Below the pieces are notes generated by a model, which searched no databases, had not been told where the DNA came from, and was given only the letters and a program-made list of their open reading frames with translations. From Lichenifustis flavocetrariae (GTDB lineage Bacteria > Pseudomonadota > Alphaproteobacteria > Rhizobiales > Beijerinckiaceae), in assembly GCF_026130545.1 (NCBI RefSeq), contig NZ_JAMOIM010000010.1, positions 1-64,000 of the forward strand: a DNA stretch of 64,000 nt, given 5' to 3'. Each line of letters opens with the position of its first letter. The stretch's first letter is position 1. Positions 10,112-19,649 of this stretch are shown in pieces. The position numbers and the translations under genes were made by a program.

Positions 10112-11149
10112 TCACCCCGGAAACACGTGCGCGTCGCGCGGGTCGATGACGACGTTGATGGTGTCGCCCGAGCGCAGTTCGTCGGTTTCGCGGCTGGGCC
10201 AGTCGGCCTTGACGTGCAGGGGGCCGTCGTCGGTCGGGATGGTGAGATAGAACCGCGTGGTGGAGCCTTCGAAGATGCGGTTCTCGATCGTGGCGGCCTG
10301 CCCCGAGGCGTCGTTGCTGCGCCGCACGTCCTCCGAGCGGACGAACACGAGGGCGCGCGGCGTGGTGAGGGCCGTGGCGATCTCGATCGTGCCGCAGAGG
10401 CGGATGCGGCCGTCGCGCACCGGCAGGTTCAGCGCGTTGCGATTGCCGATGAAGGAGGCGCTGAAGGCCGTGGTCGGGGTCTCGTAGAGGCTTGCGGGTG
10501 TGGCGAGCTGCTCGATGCGGCCCTGCCGCATGACCACCACGCGATCCGCCACCGCGAGCGCCTCGGATTGATCGTGAGTGACCAGCAGCGCCGTGGTGCG
10601 GATGCTCTGTTGAATGCGGCGGATCTCGTCGCGCAGGTGCAGGCGCACGACGGCATCGAGGGCCGACAAAGGTTCGTCGAGCAACAGCACCGCCGGATCG
10701 GGCGCCAGCGCCCGGGCGAGCGCGGTGCGTTGCTGCTGGCCGCCCGACAACTGGCTCGGGTGCCGATCGGCCCATTCGCCGAGGCCGATCAGCGCGAGCA
10801 ATTCGTCGACGCGCCGGGCGATGGCGGCCGTGGACTGGCCCCGCACCTTGAGCGGAAAGGCGATGTTCTGCCGGACCGTCATATTGGGGAACAGCGAATA
10901 GCTTTGGAACACCATGCCGATCGGCCGCATCCGGGTCGGCACCGCCGTCACGTCGCGCCCGTCGAACAGGATCCGGCCGGCGCTCGGGTCGATCAGGCCC
11001 GCGATGGCCCGCAACAAGGTGGTCTTACCACAGCCCGAGCTCCCGAGCAGCGCGATCAACTCGCCCGAATGAACATTGAGGCTGACGTCGTCGAGGGCCA
11101 GCTTGTCGCCATAGCGCTTGGAGACATGCTCGATCGTGATCGTGCTCAC
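10112..11149 (-). CDS. ABC importer ATP-binding protein (PotA/FbpC type)
   Basis: This 345-residue ATPase energises the importer encoded by the three genes upstream. Walker A GSSGCGKTT lies near residue 40, the signature LSGGQQQR near 135, Walker B LLLDEPLSALD directly after, and the switch His in LLVTHDQSEAL. The remaining ~110 residues form a TOBE-type regulatory domain, typical of polyamine/iron/phosphonate-type importers. I start at GTG 11149, which overlaps the stop of the upstream permease by 4 bases (GTGA-like coupling); a longer frame upstream only runs through the permease gene in another frame. Last gene of a four-gene minus-strand operon. The substrate cannot be deduced from the ATPase. 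Confidence 0.9.
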   Translation of the reverse strand: MSTITIEHVSKRYGDKLALDDVSLNVHSGELIALLGSSGCGKTTLLRAIAGLIDPSAGRILFDGRDVTAVPTRMRPIGMVFQSYSLFPNMTVRQNIAFPLKVRGQSTAAIARRVDELLALIGLGEWADRHPSQLSGGQQQRTALARALAPDPAVLLLDEPLSALDAVVRLHLRDEIRRIQQSIRTTALLVTHDQSEALAVADRVVVMRQGRIEQLATPASLYETPTTAFSASFIGNRNALNLPVRDGRIRLCGTIEIATALTTPRALVFVRSEDVRRSNDASGQAATIENRIFEGSTTRFYLTIPTDDGPLHVKADWPSRETDELRSGDTINVVIDPRDAHVFPG

Positions 11150-12048
11150 GCGGGTGCTCCCTTGGCGTCGGTCGTGCCTCCGGCCGCGGCGCGCCCCTTG
11201 TTGAGGGAGACCACGAGGACCGACAGCACCAGCGTGATCGCGAAGGTGATGCCCGTCATGACGGCGAGACTGTTGAAATCGGCGTCGGTGCTTTTCAGGA
11301 GATTGAGCGTGTAGAGCGGCACCGTCTCGAAACGGTTGCCACACAGGATCTGCACGAGCGCCACTTCGTTGAAACTGACCCCGAAGGCCAGGACGGCGCC
11401 GCTCGCGAGCCCCGGCATAATGTTCGGCAGGATCACACGCGTGAGCGTCGTCGCGACATTGGCGCCGCAGGTGCGCGCGGCTTCGCTGAGCCCCACGACA
11501 TTGCTGGCCGCCATCGAACTGTCGATCGCCCAATAGGCGAACGAGAAGGCCACGGCCGCATGGGCAGGCAGCAGCAGCCAGAGCGTGCCTTGCAGCGAGG
11601 GCGCATAGGTGCCGCTGAGCGGCAGGAGCCCGAAGGCGATCACGGCATAGGGCACCGAGAACGGGATGGCGGCCAGGATCTCGATCACGGGCCGGATGCG
11701 CGGGTTGCGGACGCGCTGCCAGTAGACCGCCGGCGTTACCAAGAGGAGATCGAGGACAGCCGTCCCGATCGCCAGCGCGAGACTTCGCCCGAGCACCACC
11801 CGGAACCGGCCATCGGCGAGCGAATCGCGCCAATGCGCCAGGGTATAGCCGTCCGGCGTCACATGGTTGGTCCAGGTGGTCGCGAGCCCATAGAGAAAGA
11901 CCGCGATCATCGGCAGGAAGATGTAGAAGACCGTCACGGAGAGCAGCAGCAGGCCGAAGAACCCCGGCTTCGGCCGCCCCCAGGCGACCGTGGGACGCGC
12001 CACCGCAGGGAAAGCGGGACTCTCCTGGGCGCGCGTCAGGTCAACCAT
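11146..12048 (-). CDS. ABC importer inner-membrane permease
   Basis: A 300-residue permease with about six hydrophobic segments, the first (FFGLLLLSVTVFYIFLPMIA) near residue 30. The cytoplasmic-loop region contains GLSEAARTCGAN, corresponding to the EAA loop that docks the ATPase. ATG 12048 is preferred over an in-frame codon further upstream because that extension is hydrophilic and overlaps the upstream permease. It overlaps that gene's end by 13 bases, indicating translational coupling. It belongs to the binding-protein-dependent transport (MetI-like) superfamily. Confidence 0.88.
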   Translation of the reverse strand: MVDLTRAQESPAFPAVARPTVAWGRPKPGFFGLLLLSVTVFYIFLPMIAVFLYGLATTWTNHVTPDGYTLAHWRDSLADGRFRVVLGRSLALAIGTAVLDLLLVTPAVYWQRVRNPRIRPVIEILAAIPFSVPYAVIAFGLLPLSGTYAPSLQGTLWLLLPAHAAVAFSFAYWAIDSSMAASNVVGLSEAARTCGANVATTLTRVILPNIMPGLASGAVLAFGVSFNEVALVQILCGNRFETVPLYTLNLLKSTDADFNSLAVMTGITFAITLVLSVLVVSLNKGRAAAGGTTDAKGAPA

Positions 12049-12953
12049 CGTGTCCCCCGGCGCATGATCCATCGATTGGTGAGCAGACTCACGGCGGCGA
12101 GACACATCAACAGCACGGCATAGACCGGCATGCGGTGATCACCGAAGAACGATCCATAGAGCGAACGGTACATCTCGACCGTGACGAGCCGGAAGGCGCC
12201 GGGCTTCTCGCCCACGAGAGCGACCGGCAGGCCATACATGCCGGCCGACCATGTGAAGATCAGCAGCCAGTCGGCCAGGATGAAGGGCATCAGCACCGGA
12301 GCGCCGATGTAGCGCCAGAACTGCCAGCGGGTCGCGGCGGATGTCTGCGCGGCCTCCCACCATTCGTCCCGGAGCAGGCTCATCACCGGCAGGGAGAGGA
12401 GCACGAAAAGCGGGACGTTGCTGTAGCAATAGGCCAGCACGAGGCCGGTGAACGAACTCTGCGGCAGCCCCGTGAAGCCGAGGCCGACGTTCTGGAACGC
12501 CAGCGTCACCATCCCGTAGGTGCCGAGTGCCGCCACATAGGCGAAGCCCAGGCCGATGCCCGAGAAATTCGCGGCCACGTTGAGGATGCCGAGGTGAAAC
12601 GAACGGCTCCAGCGCGCCATGCGGGATATCATCCAGGAGAGCGGCGTACCGAACAAGGTCGACAGCGTCGCCACCGTGGCGGCGAGCAGAAGCGAGTTTT
12701 CCATCGCGTGCTGCGACGCCGCCGAACTGAAGGTCTTCGCCCAATTGGCCAGGGTGAAATGGCCGTCCTCGCCCGCGAAGCTCGACCAGACCATCGAGAG
12801 GGCGGGTGCGATCAGCAGCAGGGACGCCATGACGATCAGCGGCAGCGCGAGCGACCAATCGACGAACAACGCTTTCGCGCGTTCGCCGATCGACAGGGTT
12901 CGCGCCGCTGCGGTGTAGCGCCCTGATCCTGTGGCCTGGGCGTGGTGGCTCAC
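12036..12953 (-). CDS. ABC importer inner-membrane permease
   Basis: A 305-residue MetI-like permease, partner of the permease that follows. The first membrane segment (LALPLIVMASLLLIAPALSM) is near residue 37, followed by a periplasmic loop (FAGEDGHFTLANWAKTF). The loop with EWWEAAQTSAATRWQFW corresponds to the EAA motif. GTG 12953 is chosen since it sits 1 base after the stop of the binding-protein gene; the longer upstream frame would overlap that gene and is Arg/Pro-rich nonsense. Confidence 0.87.
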   Translation of the reverse strand: MSHHAQATGSGRYTAAARTLSIGERAKALFVDWSLALPLIVMASLLLIAPALSMVWSSFAGEDGHFTLANWAKTFSSAASQHAMENSLLLAATVATLSTLFGTPLSWMISRMARWSRSFHLGILNVAANFSGIGLGFAYVAALGTYGMVTLAFQNVGLGFTGLPQSSFTGLVLAYCYSNVPLFVLLSLPVMSLLRDEWWEAAQTSAATRWQFWRYIGAPVLMPFILADWLLIFTWSAGMYGLPVALVGEKPGAFRLVTVEMYRSLYGSFFGDHRMPVYAVLLMCLAAVSLLTNRWIMRRGTRWLT

Positions 12954-12954
12954 C

Positions 12955-14094
12955 TTAGCCGCCGGCCACCTCGTCGCGCCACGTCTCGGCGACCTTCTGC
13001 AGGTCGACCTTCGACCAGTCCGGAAGCACGTGAACCTTGGCATAGTCCGCGTCGGGCAGCCAATTCGCCTTGGCGTCGTCCGGCAACTTGAGGTCGCCCA
13101 GCACCCAGCGGATCGGGCGCGCGCCGAATTTGGCGAAGGCCGCCTGTCCTTCGTCACTGAGAACGAAGTCGAGCATCAGCTTGGCGATATTCATCTTGGG
13201 GAAGTTGTAGGTGTTGAGCATCAGCGCGGACGGCGCGTAGATCGACTCCGGCACGACCACTTTGGCCGCGATGCCCTTGGATTGCAGCTGCTTGGCGGCC
13301 GCGATGCAGTTGAAATCATACTTGATCTGGATCGGAACCTCGCCCTTTTCCAAGGTCTGGGCATTGGCCGCCGACGTCGCGAATTGCGGGATCATGGATT
13401 TGGTGAAAGCCGCAGCCGGAGCGAGATTGTTCTCGTTGCCGCCGAACGCGTAGGCCCAGGCGATATAGGTCGCAATCGCGGTCCCGGCGCCGCCGGCCGC
13501 ATCGATCACCTCGACCTGGCCCTTATACTCGGGCTTCGCGAGGTCCGCCCAGGAAGTCGGCACGTTCTTGATCACATTGGTGTTCACCACCATGGACGGG
13601 ACACCCGTGAAGGTCGCCACCCAGCCGCCCTTTTCACCCTTCAGGCCGGCCGGCAATTTGGCGGCATTCGGCGGCATATAGGGAGGCACCACACCCTTCT
13701 GCTCGGCCACCTTACCGAACAGGATCCCGATATCGGCGCAGATCGCCACGGGATTGTTCTTTTCCGCCTCGAACTTCGTGACCTCCTCGAGGGAATTCAT
13801 GTCGGTGTCGGAATGGTCGAGCTTGAAACCGTAATGCTGCGCCAACTTCTGCAGCACTTCACCGTAGTTGGCCCAGCTGTCGGGCATGCCATAGCTGACG
13901 AATTGCTGGCCTTCGATCTTGGCCTTTTCCACGTCGGGAGCCGCCGCCCAATCCGCCATGGTGGCCGCATGTGCCTGCGCGGCACCGAACAAGGGAAGCC
14001 CCCCGAAGGCGGCGGCGCCCAAGGCTCCTGCGCCGGCGACGAATTCGCGGCGCGTGGTCTGTGGTGAGGACGATAAATGCCGATGAAATGCCAT
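12955..14094 (-). CDS. Tat-exported family-1 solute-binding protein of the ABC importer
   Basis: A 379-residue periplasmic binding protein, first gene of the importer operon. The N-terminus carries a twin-arginine signal (TTRREFVAGAGALGAAAFGG) ending near AQAHAAT. The mature part has the two-lobe layout of family 1/Fe3+-polyamine-type binding proteins (e.g. GVPSMVVNTNVIKNVPTSWA, PEYKGQVEV). A Tat leader suggests export in folded form, perhaps with a ligand or cofactor. Candidate substrates are ferric complexes, 2-aminoethylphosphonate, polyamines or thiamine; nothing in the sequence settles which. The gene is divergent from acsA across a 333-base gap. Confidence 0.85.
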   Translation of the reverse strand: MAFHRHLSSSPQTTRREFVAGAGALGAAAFGGLPLFGAAQAHAATMADWAAAPDVEKAKIEGQQFVSYGMPDSWANYGEVLQKLAQHYGFKLDHSDTDMNSLEEVTKFEAEKNNPVAICADIGILFGKVAEQKGVVPPYMPPNAAKLPAGLKGEKGGWVATFTGVPSMVVNTNVIKNVPTSWADLAKPEYKGQVEVIDAAGGAGTAIATYIAWAYAFGGNENNLAPAAAFTKSMIPQFATSAANAQTLEKGEVPIQIKYDFNCIAAAKQLQSKGIAAKVVVPESIYAPSALMLNTYNFPKMNIAKLMLDFVLSDEGQAAFAKFGARPIRWVLGDLKLPDDAKANWLPDADYAKVHVLPDWSKVDLQKVAETWRDEVAGG

Positions 14095-14230
14095 GGTCCA
14101 AAGCTCCCCTGCTGCCCGCTATGGGGGCGAGGCTCCGTAGCCGCGCGATCCCGATCGCCCGAGCCGGCTGCCCAGCAAGCGCAAGGGTTTTGCAGAGGTT
14201 CGATTACAAGTGTGTGACGTTCAGGCACGG

Positions 14231-14272
14231 CGATCGCTTGAAGCGCGCCGACGCGGGCGCTTCAAGCGATCG
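14231..14272. repeat. 16-bp perfect inverted repeat between the ABC operon and acsA
   Basis: cgatcgcttgaagcgc (14231-14246) is exactly inverted at 14257-14272 around a 10-base spacer. It lies in the 333-base divergent intergenic region (14095-14427) and no gene overlaps it. Possibilities are an mRNA leader hairpin, an operator for both directions, or a dispersed repeat. The rest of the gap shows no other clear signal apart from a good ribosome-binding site (ggaggaa) just before acsA. Confidence 0.7.
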
Positions 14273-14427
14273 GCACACGGGACTCGATGATCTTTGGTCG
14301 GGCGGGGCGACAAATTCCTGCACCTTCGATCGCGGTCCTGTCGACCCATTGTCCCCCGCCACCCTCCCGCGCTACCATCACGCCGACCACAAGAAGCGGG
14401 GCCGGCAAGGACTCCCGGGAGGAACAC

Positions 14428-16386
<1,959 letters not shown>

Positions 16387-16418
16387 GCCGGATCACGGCA
16401 ACGGAACATCAATCATGA

Positions 16419-16445
16419 ACCGCAGGCCTCTGTTAACCCTGCGGT
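16419..16445 (+). terminator. hairpin downstream of acsA
   Basis: accgcagg (16419-16426) pairs with cctgcggt (16438-16445) over an 11-base loop, 33 bases after the acsA stop. No T-run follows, so terminator function is tentative. Confidence 0.4.
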
Positions 16446-16543
16446 GGCGATCTTCTGGATCGTCGCGCATTTGAGGCCATCCGGTAAGAGGGCGTTGAGC
16501 CTCACGGATCGAGAAAGCCTCATCGGCATGAAGCCGGTGAGGA

Positions 16544-17107
16544 GTGCGGCAGATGGGGTTTACCTACCGTCCGGTGGTTCGGACCCGCCTGATGTGGACC
16601 GAGATCGTGTTGGCCGGCCTGATCGCCTTGGCGACGCTCGGCGCCTTCCTGACCACGGTGTTGCCGGCCGGCGCCTATGAACTGGCCGCCCTGCCCGGCT
16701 ATCCGCCGGGAACCATCGTGGTGAGCCAGCGCCAGCGAAGCCTCTATCTCGTGGTCGAGAATGGGGAAGCGCTTCGCTATCCGGTCGCGGTCGGCAAGAT
16801 GGGCAAACAATGGCGCGGGGTCGTGACGGTCGACGGCAAATATGTCGCGCCGGCCTGGGCTCCACCGCCCGAGGTCAAGCGCGCCGAGCCATGGCTCCCC
16901 GACTACATCCCCGGCGGTTCGCCGAGCAACCCAATGGGCGCGCGGGCCCTCACGTTGAGCGGCGATGAATATGCCATCCATGGCACCAACCGGCCGGACT
17001 CGATCGGCCGAGCCGCTTCATTCGGCTGCATCCGCATGCACAATCGCGACATCGTTGATCTGTTCGACCGCGTTGCCGTGGGAACACCTGTGGTGATGCT
17101 TCAGTAA
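16544..17107 (+). CDS. L,D-transpeptidase (YkuD family), membrane-anchored
   Basis: A 187-residue protein with one N-terminal hydrophobic segment (about residues 20-42, IVLAGLIALATLGAFLTTVL) acting as anchor or signal. A YkuD catalytic domain follows. The active-site block is HGT…SIGRAASFGCIRM, with His146 and nucleophilic Cys162. The family makes 3-3 peptidoglycan cross-links or attaches proteins to peptidoglycan in the periplasm. The start may be GTG 16544 or ATG 16553. The usual LysM or peptidoglycan-binding modules are absent, so this is a minimal single-domain member. It stands alone between acsA and the stress cluster. Confidence 0.88.
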   Translation: MRQMGFTYRPVVRTRLMWTEIVLAGLIALATLGAFLTTVLPAGAYELAALPGYPPGTIVVSQRQRSLYLVVENGEALRYPVAVGKMGKQWRGVVTVDGKYVAPAWAPPPEVKRAEPWLPDYIPGGSPSNPMGARALTLSGDEYAIHGTNRPDSIGRAASFGCIRMHNRDIVDLFDRVAVGTPVVMLQ

Positions 17108-17187
17108 CTTGGAGTTCGCGTCCTCACGGAACTCAAATCCCTTGCCGCAGGTTGTCTCGCCGAAGCTCGGTAACCAGGGGAAGAGGT

Positions 17188-17826
17188 ATGAGCGAGACAT
17201 CATCGACCAACGATTGGGCTGCGAAAGCCGGGGACCTTCGCGACAAGGCCGCTTCGACCGCTCAGAGCTACGGCGACTCGATCAAGGGGTCCGCTTCGGA
17301 CGCATCAGACAGTATCAGATCCCACCTGTCGACCGCGAAGGATAGCCTCTCCGACGTCAAGGAGAACCTGCAGGCGAACGGCAAGGATTTGCGGGAGACT
17401 GCCACGAACCTGGCAGCCGACCTGAAAAGCCAGGCAAGCGCACATGTCGACGAGGCCAAGACCGTCATCTCGTCGATGGCCGATGAGGCGCGCAACCGCA
17501 TCGCGGACATTATCGATCAGCAAAAGGCAATCGGGGCCGATAAGCTGAGCGGGATCTCGCGTGCCGCGCAAAATGCAGCAAGCGATCTCGAGCCGCAGAA
17601 TCCCAATATGGCCAAGCTGGTGCGCGATGCGGCCGGTTCGGTCGATCGGATCGCCGGCGATCTTCGCGCGAGCAACCTTGGCGACGTCGTCGCGTCGGTG
17701 ACGACCTTCGCGCGCAAGCAGCCGGTGGCTTTCTTCGCGGGCTCGGTCCTGGCTGGCTTCGTTCTGGCTCGTTTCTTCAAAAGCGAACCGGCCCATGAGG
17801 TGGTGGCGCGCGACACCCAGACCTGA
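17188..17826 (+). CDS. helical, membrane-tethered stress-type protein (unnamed family)
   Basis: A 212-residue protein: residues 1-165 are Ala/Ser/Asp-rich and strongly helical, with repeated patterns such as SDVKENLQANGKDLRETATN and SSMADEARNRIADII. A hydrophobic segment near the C-terminus (PVAFFAGSVLAGFVLARFF, about 180-198) follows. That is the layout of LEA-like/ElaB-type tethered helical proteins. ATG 17188 follows ggggaagagg. It is the first of three tightly linked genes (gap of 12 bases to the next, then a 4-base overlap), all with membrane segments. It resembles proteins annotated 'nutrient deprivation-induced' in rhizobia, by memory only. Confidence 0.75.
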   Translation: MSETSSTNDWAAKAGDLRDKAASTAQSYGDSIKGSASDASDSIRSHLSTAKDSLSDVKENLQANGKDLRETATNLAADLKSQASAHVDEAKTVISSMADEARNRIADIIDQQKAIGADKLSGISRAAQNAASDLEPQNPNMAKLVRDAAGSVDRIAGDLRASNLGDVVASVTTFARKQPVAFFAGSVLAGFVLARFFKSEPAHEVVARDTQT

Positions 17827-17838
17827 GCGGGGATCACC

Positions 17839-18234
17839 ATGACCGATCTCTCAGGACGTCCGTCCACGCCCAGTCTCATCGCCGATGCCATGGCCCACAT
17901 GGCGCGGCTGATCGAGACTGAAATCCGATTGGTCCGTACCGAACTTGGCGAAAAACTGGCCGAGGCCATCCGGGCCTTGGCCATCATCGCGGCCTCGTCG
18001 GTTCTTCTGTTGACCGCGCTTGTACTGTTTGTTCTCGGCGTTGTTCATCTTCTGATCTACTTCGGACTGCAGCCCTTTGTGGCGTTTTTCAGCGTAGGAT
18101 TGGTTTCGGCGGTGGTCGGCGGACTCGCCGTTTACTTCGCAGTGAGCCATCTTTCGACCTCTGGGCTCGCACCGAAGCGCTCGATCAATCAGCTTGGCAA
18201 AGATGCTCAGATCATCAAGGAACAGGTGTCATGA
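17839..18234 (+). CDS. holin-X-like (phage holin superfamily III) membrane protein
   Basis: A 131-residue protein with a helical N-terminus (LIADAMAHMARLIETEIRLV), two adjacent hydrophobic segments (LAIIAASSVLLLTALVLFVL near 45-65 and FFSVGLVSAVVGGLAVYFAV near 78-100) and a polar Lys/Gln C-tail. This is the pattern of the Actinobacterial Holin-X/YqjE family. No lysis genes or phage genes are near, so a stress-related membrane role is more likely than phage lysis. The stop overlaps the start of the next gene by 4 bases. Confidence 0.8.
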   Translation: MTDLSGRPSTPSLIADAMAHMARLIETEIRLVRTELGEKLAEAIRALAIIAASSVLLLTALVLFVLGVVHLLIYFGLQPFVAFFSVGLVSAVVGGLAVYFAVSHLSTSGLAPKRSINQLGKDAQIIKEQVS

Positions 18235-19124
18235 GTCTGTTTACTGATCAGACATCTGCAGAAGTGGCTGAAGAGGCCGAGAACGAGCGCGCGGGTCTCG
18301 TCAACACCTTGGATCAACTTCGTGAGAACTTGAAGCCGAGCAACGTCGTCGATGAAGTCATGGCTCACGCCACTTTCGATTCGACGGCGCTGATGGATCG
18401 GGTTTGGCAAACCGCGCGTGCGAACCCGATCCCAGCGGTTCTGATCGGCCTCGGAGCAGCAATGCTCCTCGGTTTTGGCCGGCTTTCAACCCCAAACTCA
18501 ACGAAGGGTCGCGCGTCGACCCGAGTGTCGGTTCGCGGGAACGTTCCACCCACGGTCAACTACGGTGCAACAAACCGGGGCGAGGCGACCGCGGCCCGGT
18601 CAGATAGCGGGTCACCAGATATCTCTACCCGGACCAGAACGACCCGAACGTCAACTGAAATGAACAATCTCCGCAATGCCAACTTGGGGTATGGCCGAGC
18701 CTCAACATCGGCAGATCTTCGCCAGCCAGTGAGACCATTGATGAATACTTCCTTGAACCTCAAACATCCTACGTCGTCTCTGGCTCGGCTGTTCGACGAG
18801 CAGCCATTGGTGCTCGCCGCCCTTGGGGTGGCAGTGGGCGCCGCCGTGGGAGCAGCGCTGCCGTCGACCGACGTCGAGGCCCAGCTGATGGGAGATGCCA
18901 GTGAGTCGATGCGGCAAAGTGCAGCGGCAGCGGCCCGGCAGCAGCTTTCTCAGCTGAAAGCAACGGCTGACCAGACGTTCGATCAGGTCAAATCGACTGT
19001 TGCAGAGCATGGCGTGTCGACCGACAACCTGTCCGACCTTGTGCATGACATTGGCGGACAAGTGAAATCCGCCACGTATTCTGCCGCCCACCAAGCAGCC
19101 GACAGCCTGCCCCGGCATTCGTAA
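18231..19124 (+). CDS. DUF3618-type membrane protein
   Basis: A 297-residue protein. The N-terminus (AEEAENERAGLVNTLDQLRENLKPSNVVDE) matches the DUF3618 pattern, followed by a first hydrophobic segment (AVLIGLGAAMLLGFG). A disordered Thr/Ser/Arg-rich stretch follows (about 90-165). A second hydrophobic region (PLVLAALGVAVGAAVGAALP) and a helical C-terminal tail complete it. It is the last gene of the three-gene cluster, ATGA-coupled to the holin-like gene and followed by a good terminator. The molecular function of the family is unknown. Confidence 0.8.
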   Translation: MSLFTDQTSAEVAEEAENERAGLVNTLDQLRENLKPSNVVDEVMAHATFDSTALMDRVWQTARANPIPAVLIGLGAAMLLGFGRLSTPNSTKGRASTRVSVRGNVPPTVNYGATNRGEATAARSDSGSPDISTRTRTTRTSTEMNNLRNANLGYGRASTSADLRQPVRPLMNTSLNLKHPTSSLARLFDEQPLVLAALGVAVGAAVGAALPSTDVEAQLMGDASESMRQSAAAAARQQLSQLKATADQTFDQVKSTVAEHGVSTDNLSDLVHDIGGQVKSATYSAAHQAADSLPRHS

Positions 19125-19150
19125 AACACTTCGCAGCTTGAAGTCGTTGC

Positions 19151-19190
19151 AGGCGTTGCGCGGATAACAGCGCAACGCCTTCTTTCGTTA
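19151..19190 (+). terminator. rho-independent terminator of the holin/DUF3618 operon
   Basis: An 11-bp perfect stem (aggcgttgcgc, 19151-19161, with 19170-19180) and 8-base loop are followed by tctttcgtt. It lies 27 bases after the DUF3618 stop, in front of the convergent sdhAF4-like gene. Confidence 0.8.
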
Positions 19191-19197
19191 ATCGTCG

Positions 19198-19437
19198 TCA
19201 GAAATCGCTGACCAGGCCTTTGACTTCCCAATCCCCGAATCTGACCGGATCGAGACCGCCCCGTCCGCCCATTTCTTCTTTCGCTATAGCCACATTCGTC
19301 GCACGCCTCCGGGCCGCGGCCTCGGCGAGAGCCCGTTGAGCCGCCTCCGGAAGCGGACGCGTAACAGGTTTCTCCGTGGTTTCGACATTCGGCAACGCGG
19401 AGGGCCGGTCGCGGCCGTTGGAAATCTCCGTGGACAT
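19198..19437 (-). CDS. SdhAF4-type succinate dehydrogenase assembly factor (DUF1674)
   Basis: A small (79-residue) protein ending EMGGRGGLDPVRFGDWEVKG plus a few residues. The C-terminal GG--GLDPVRFGDWE--G block is the signature of DUF1674/SDHAF4, which helps flavinylated SdhA assemble with SdhB. The N-terminal half is low-complexity. The start is uncertain: ATG 19437 (MSTEIS) is preferred, while an in-frame ATG at 19482 would add 15 residues. No sdh genes are near; it is divergent from rsmB. Confidence 0.8.
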   Translation of the reverse strand: MSTEISNGRDRPSALPNVETTEKPVTRPLPEAAQRALAEAAARRRATNVAIAKEEMGGRGGLDPVRFGDWEVKGLVSDF

Positions 19438-19649
19438 TTTCACTCGTCTTTCGATTGATGACTTGCCCTGAACCGACGTCATGAGCGATGCTGGGGAGAT
19501 TCGTTACTTTCCCTTGATGACGCCTAAATTAGGCCGTCTAAGCGGTAACGTCCACATCTCGGGTCGTATCTTTTCGGCTGGCCATGTCTTCGGGGCAAGA
19601 CACTTTCAGCTCGGCGGTGAACTTCCAAAATTCTGTGATCGATATAGCG

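Noticed and set aside
12139-12858. Minus-strand frame inside the ABC permease gene
   Set aside because: Alternate frame of a clearly better permease gene; Arg/His/Pro-rich without hydrophobic segments.
17839-18234. Phage lysis cassette
   Set aside because: Only the holin-X-like gene is present; no endolysin, spanin or structural phage genes are around, so no prophage is called.
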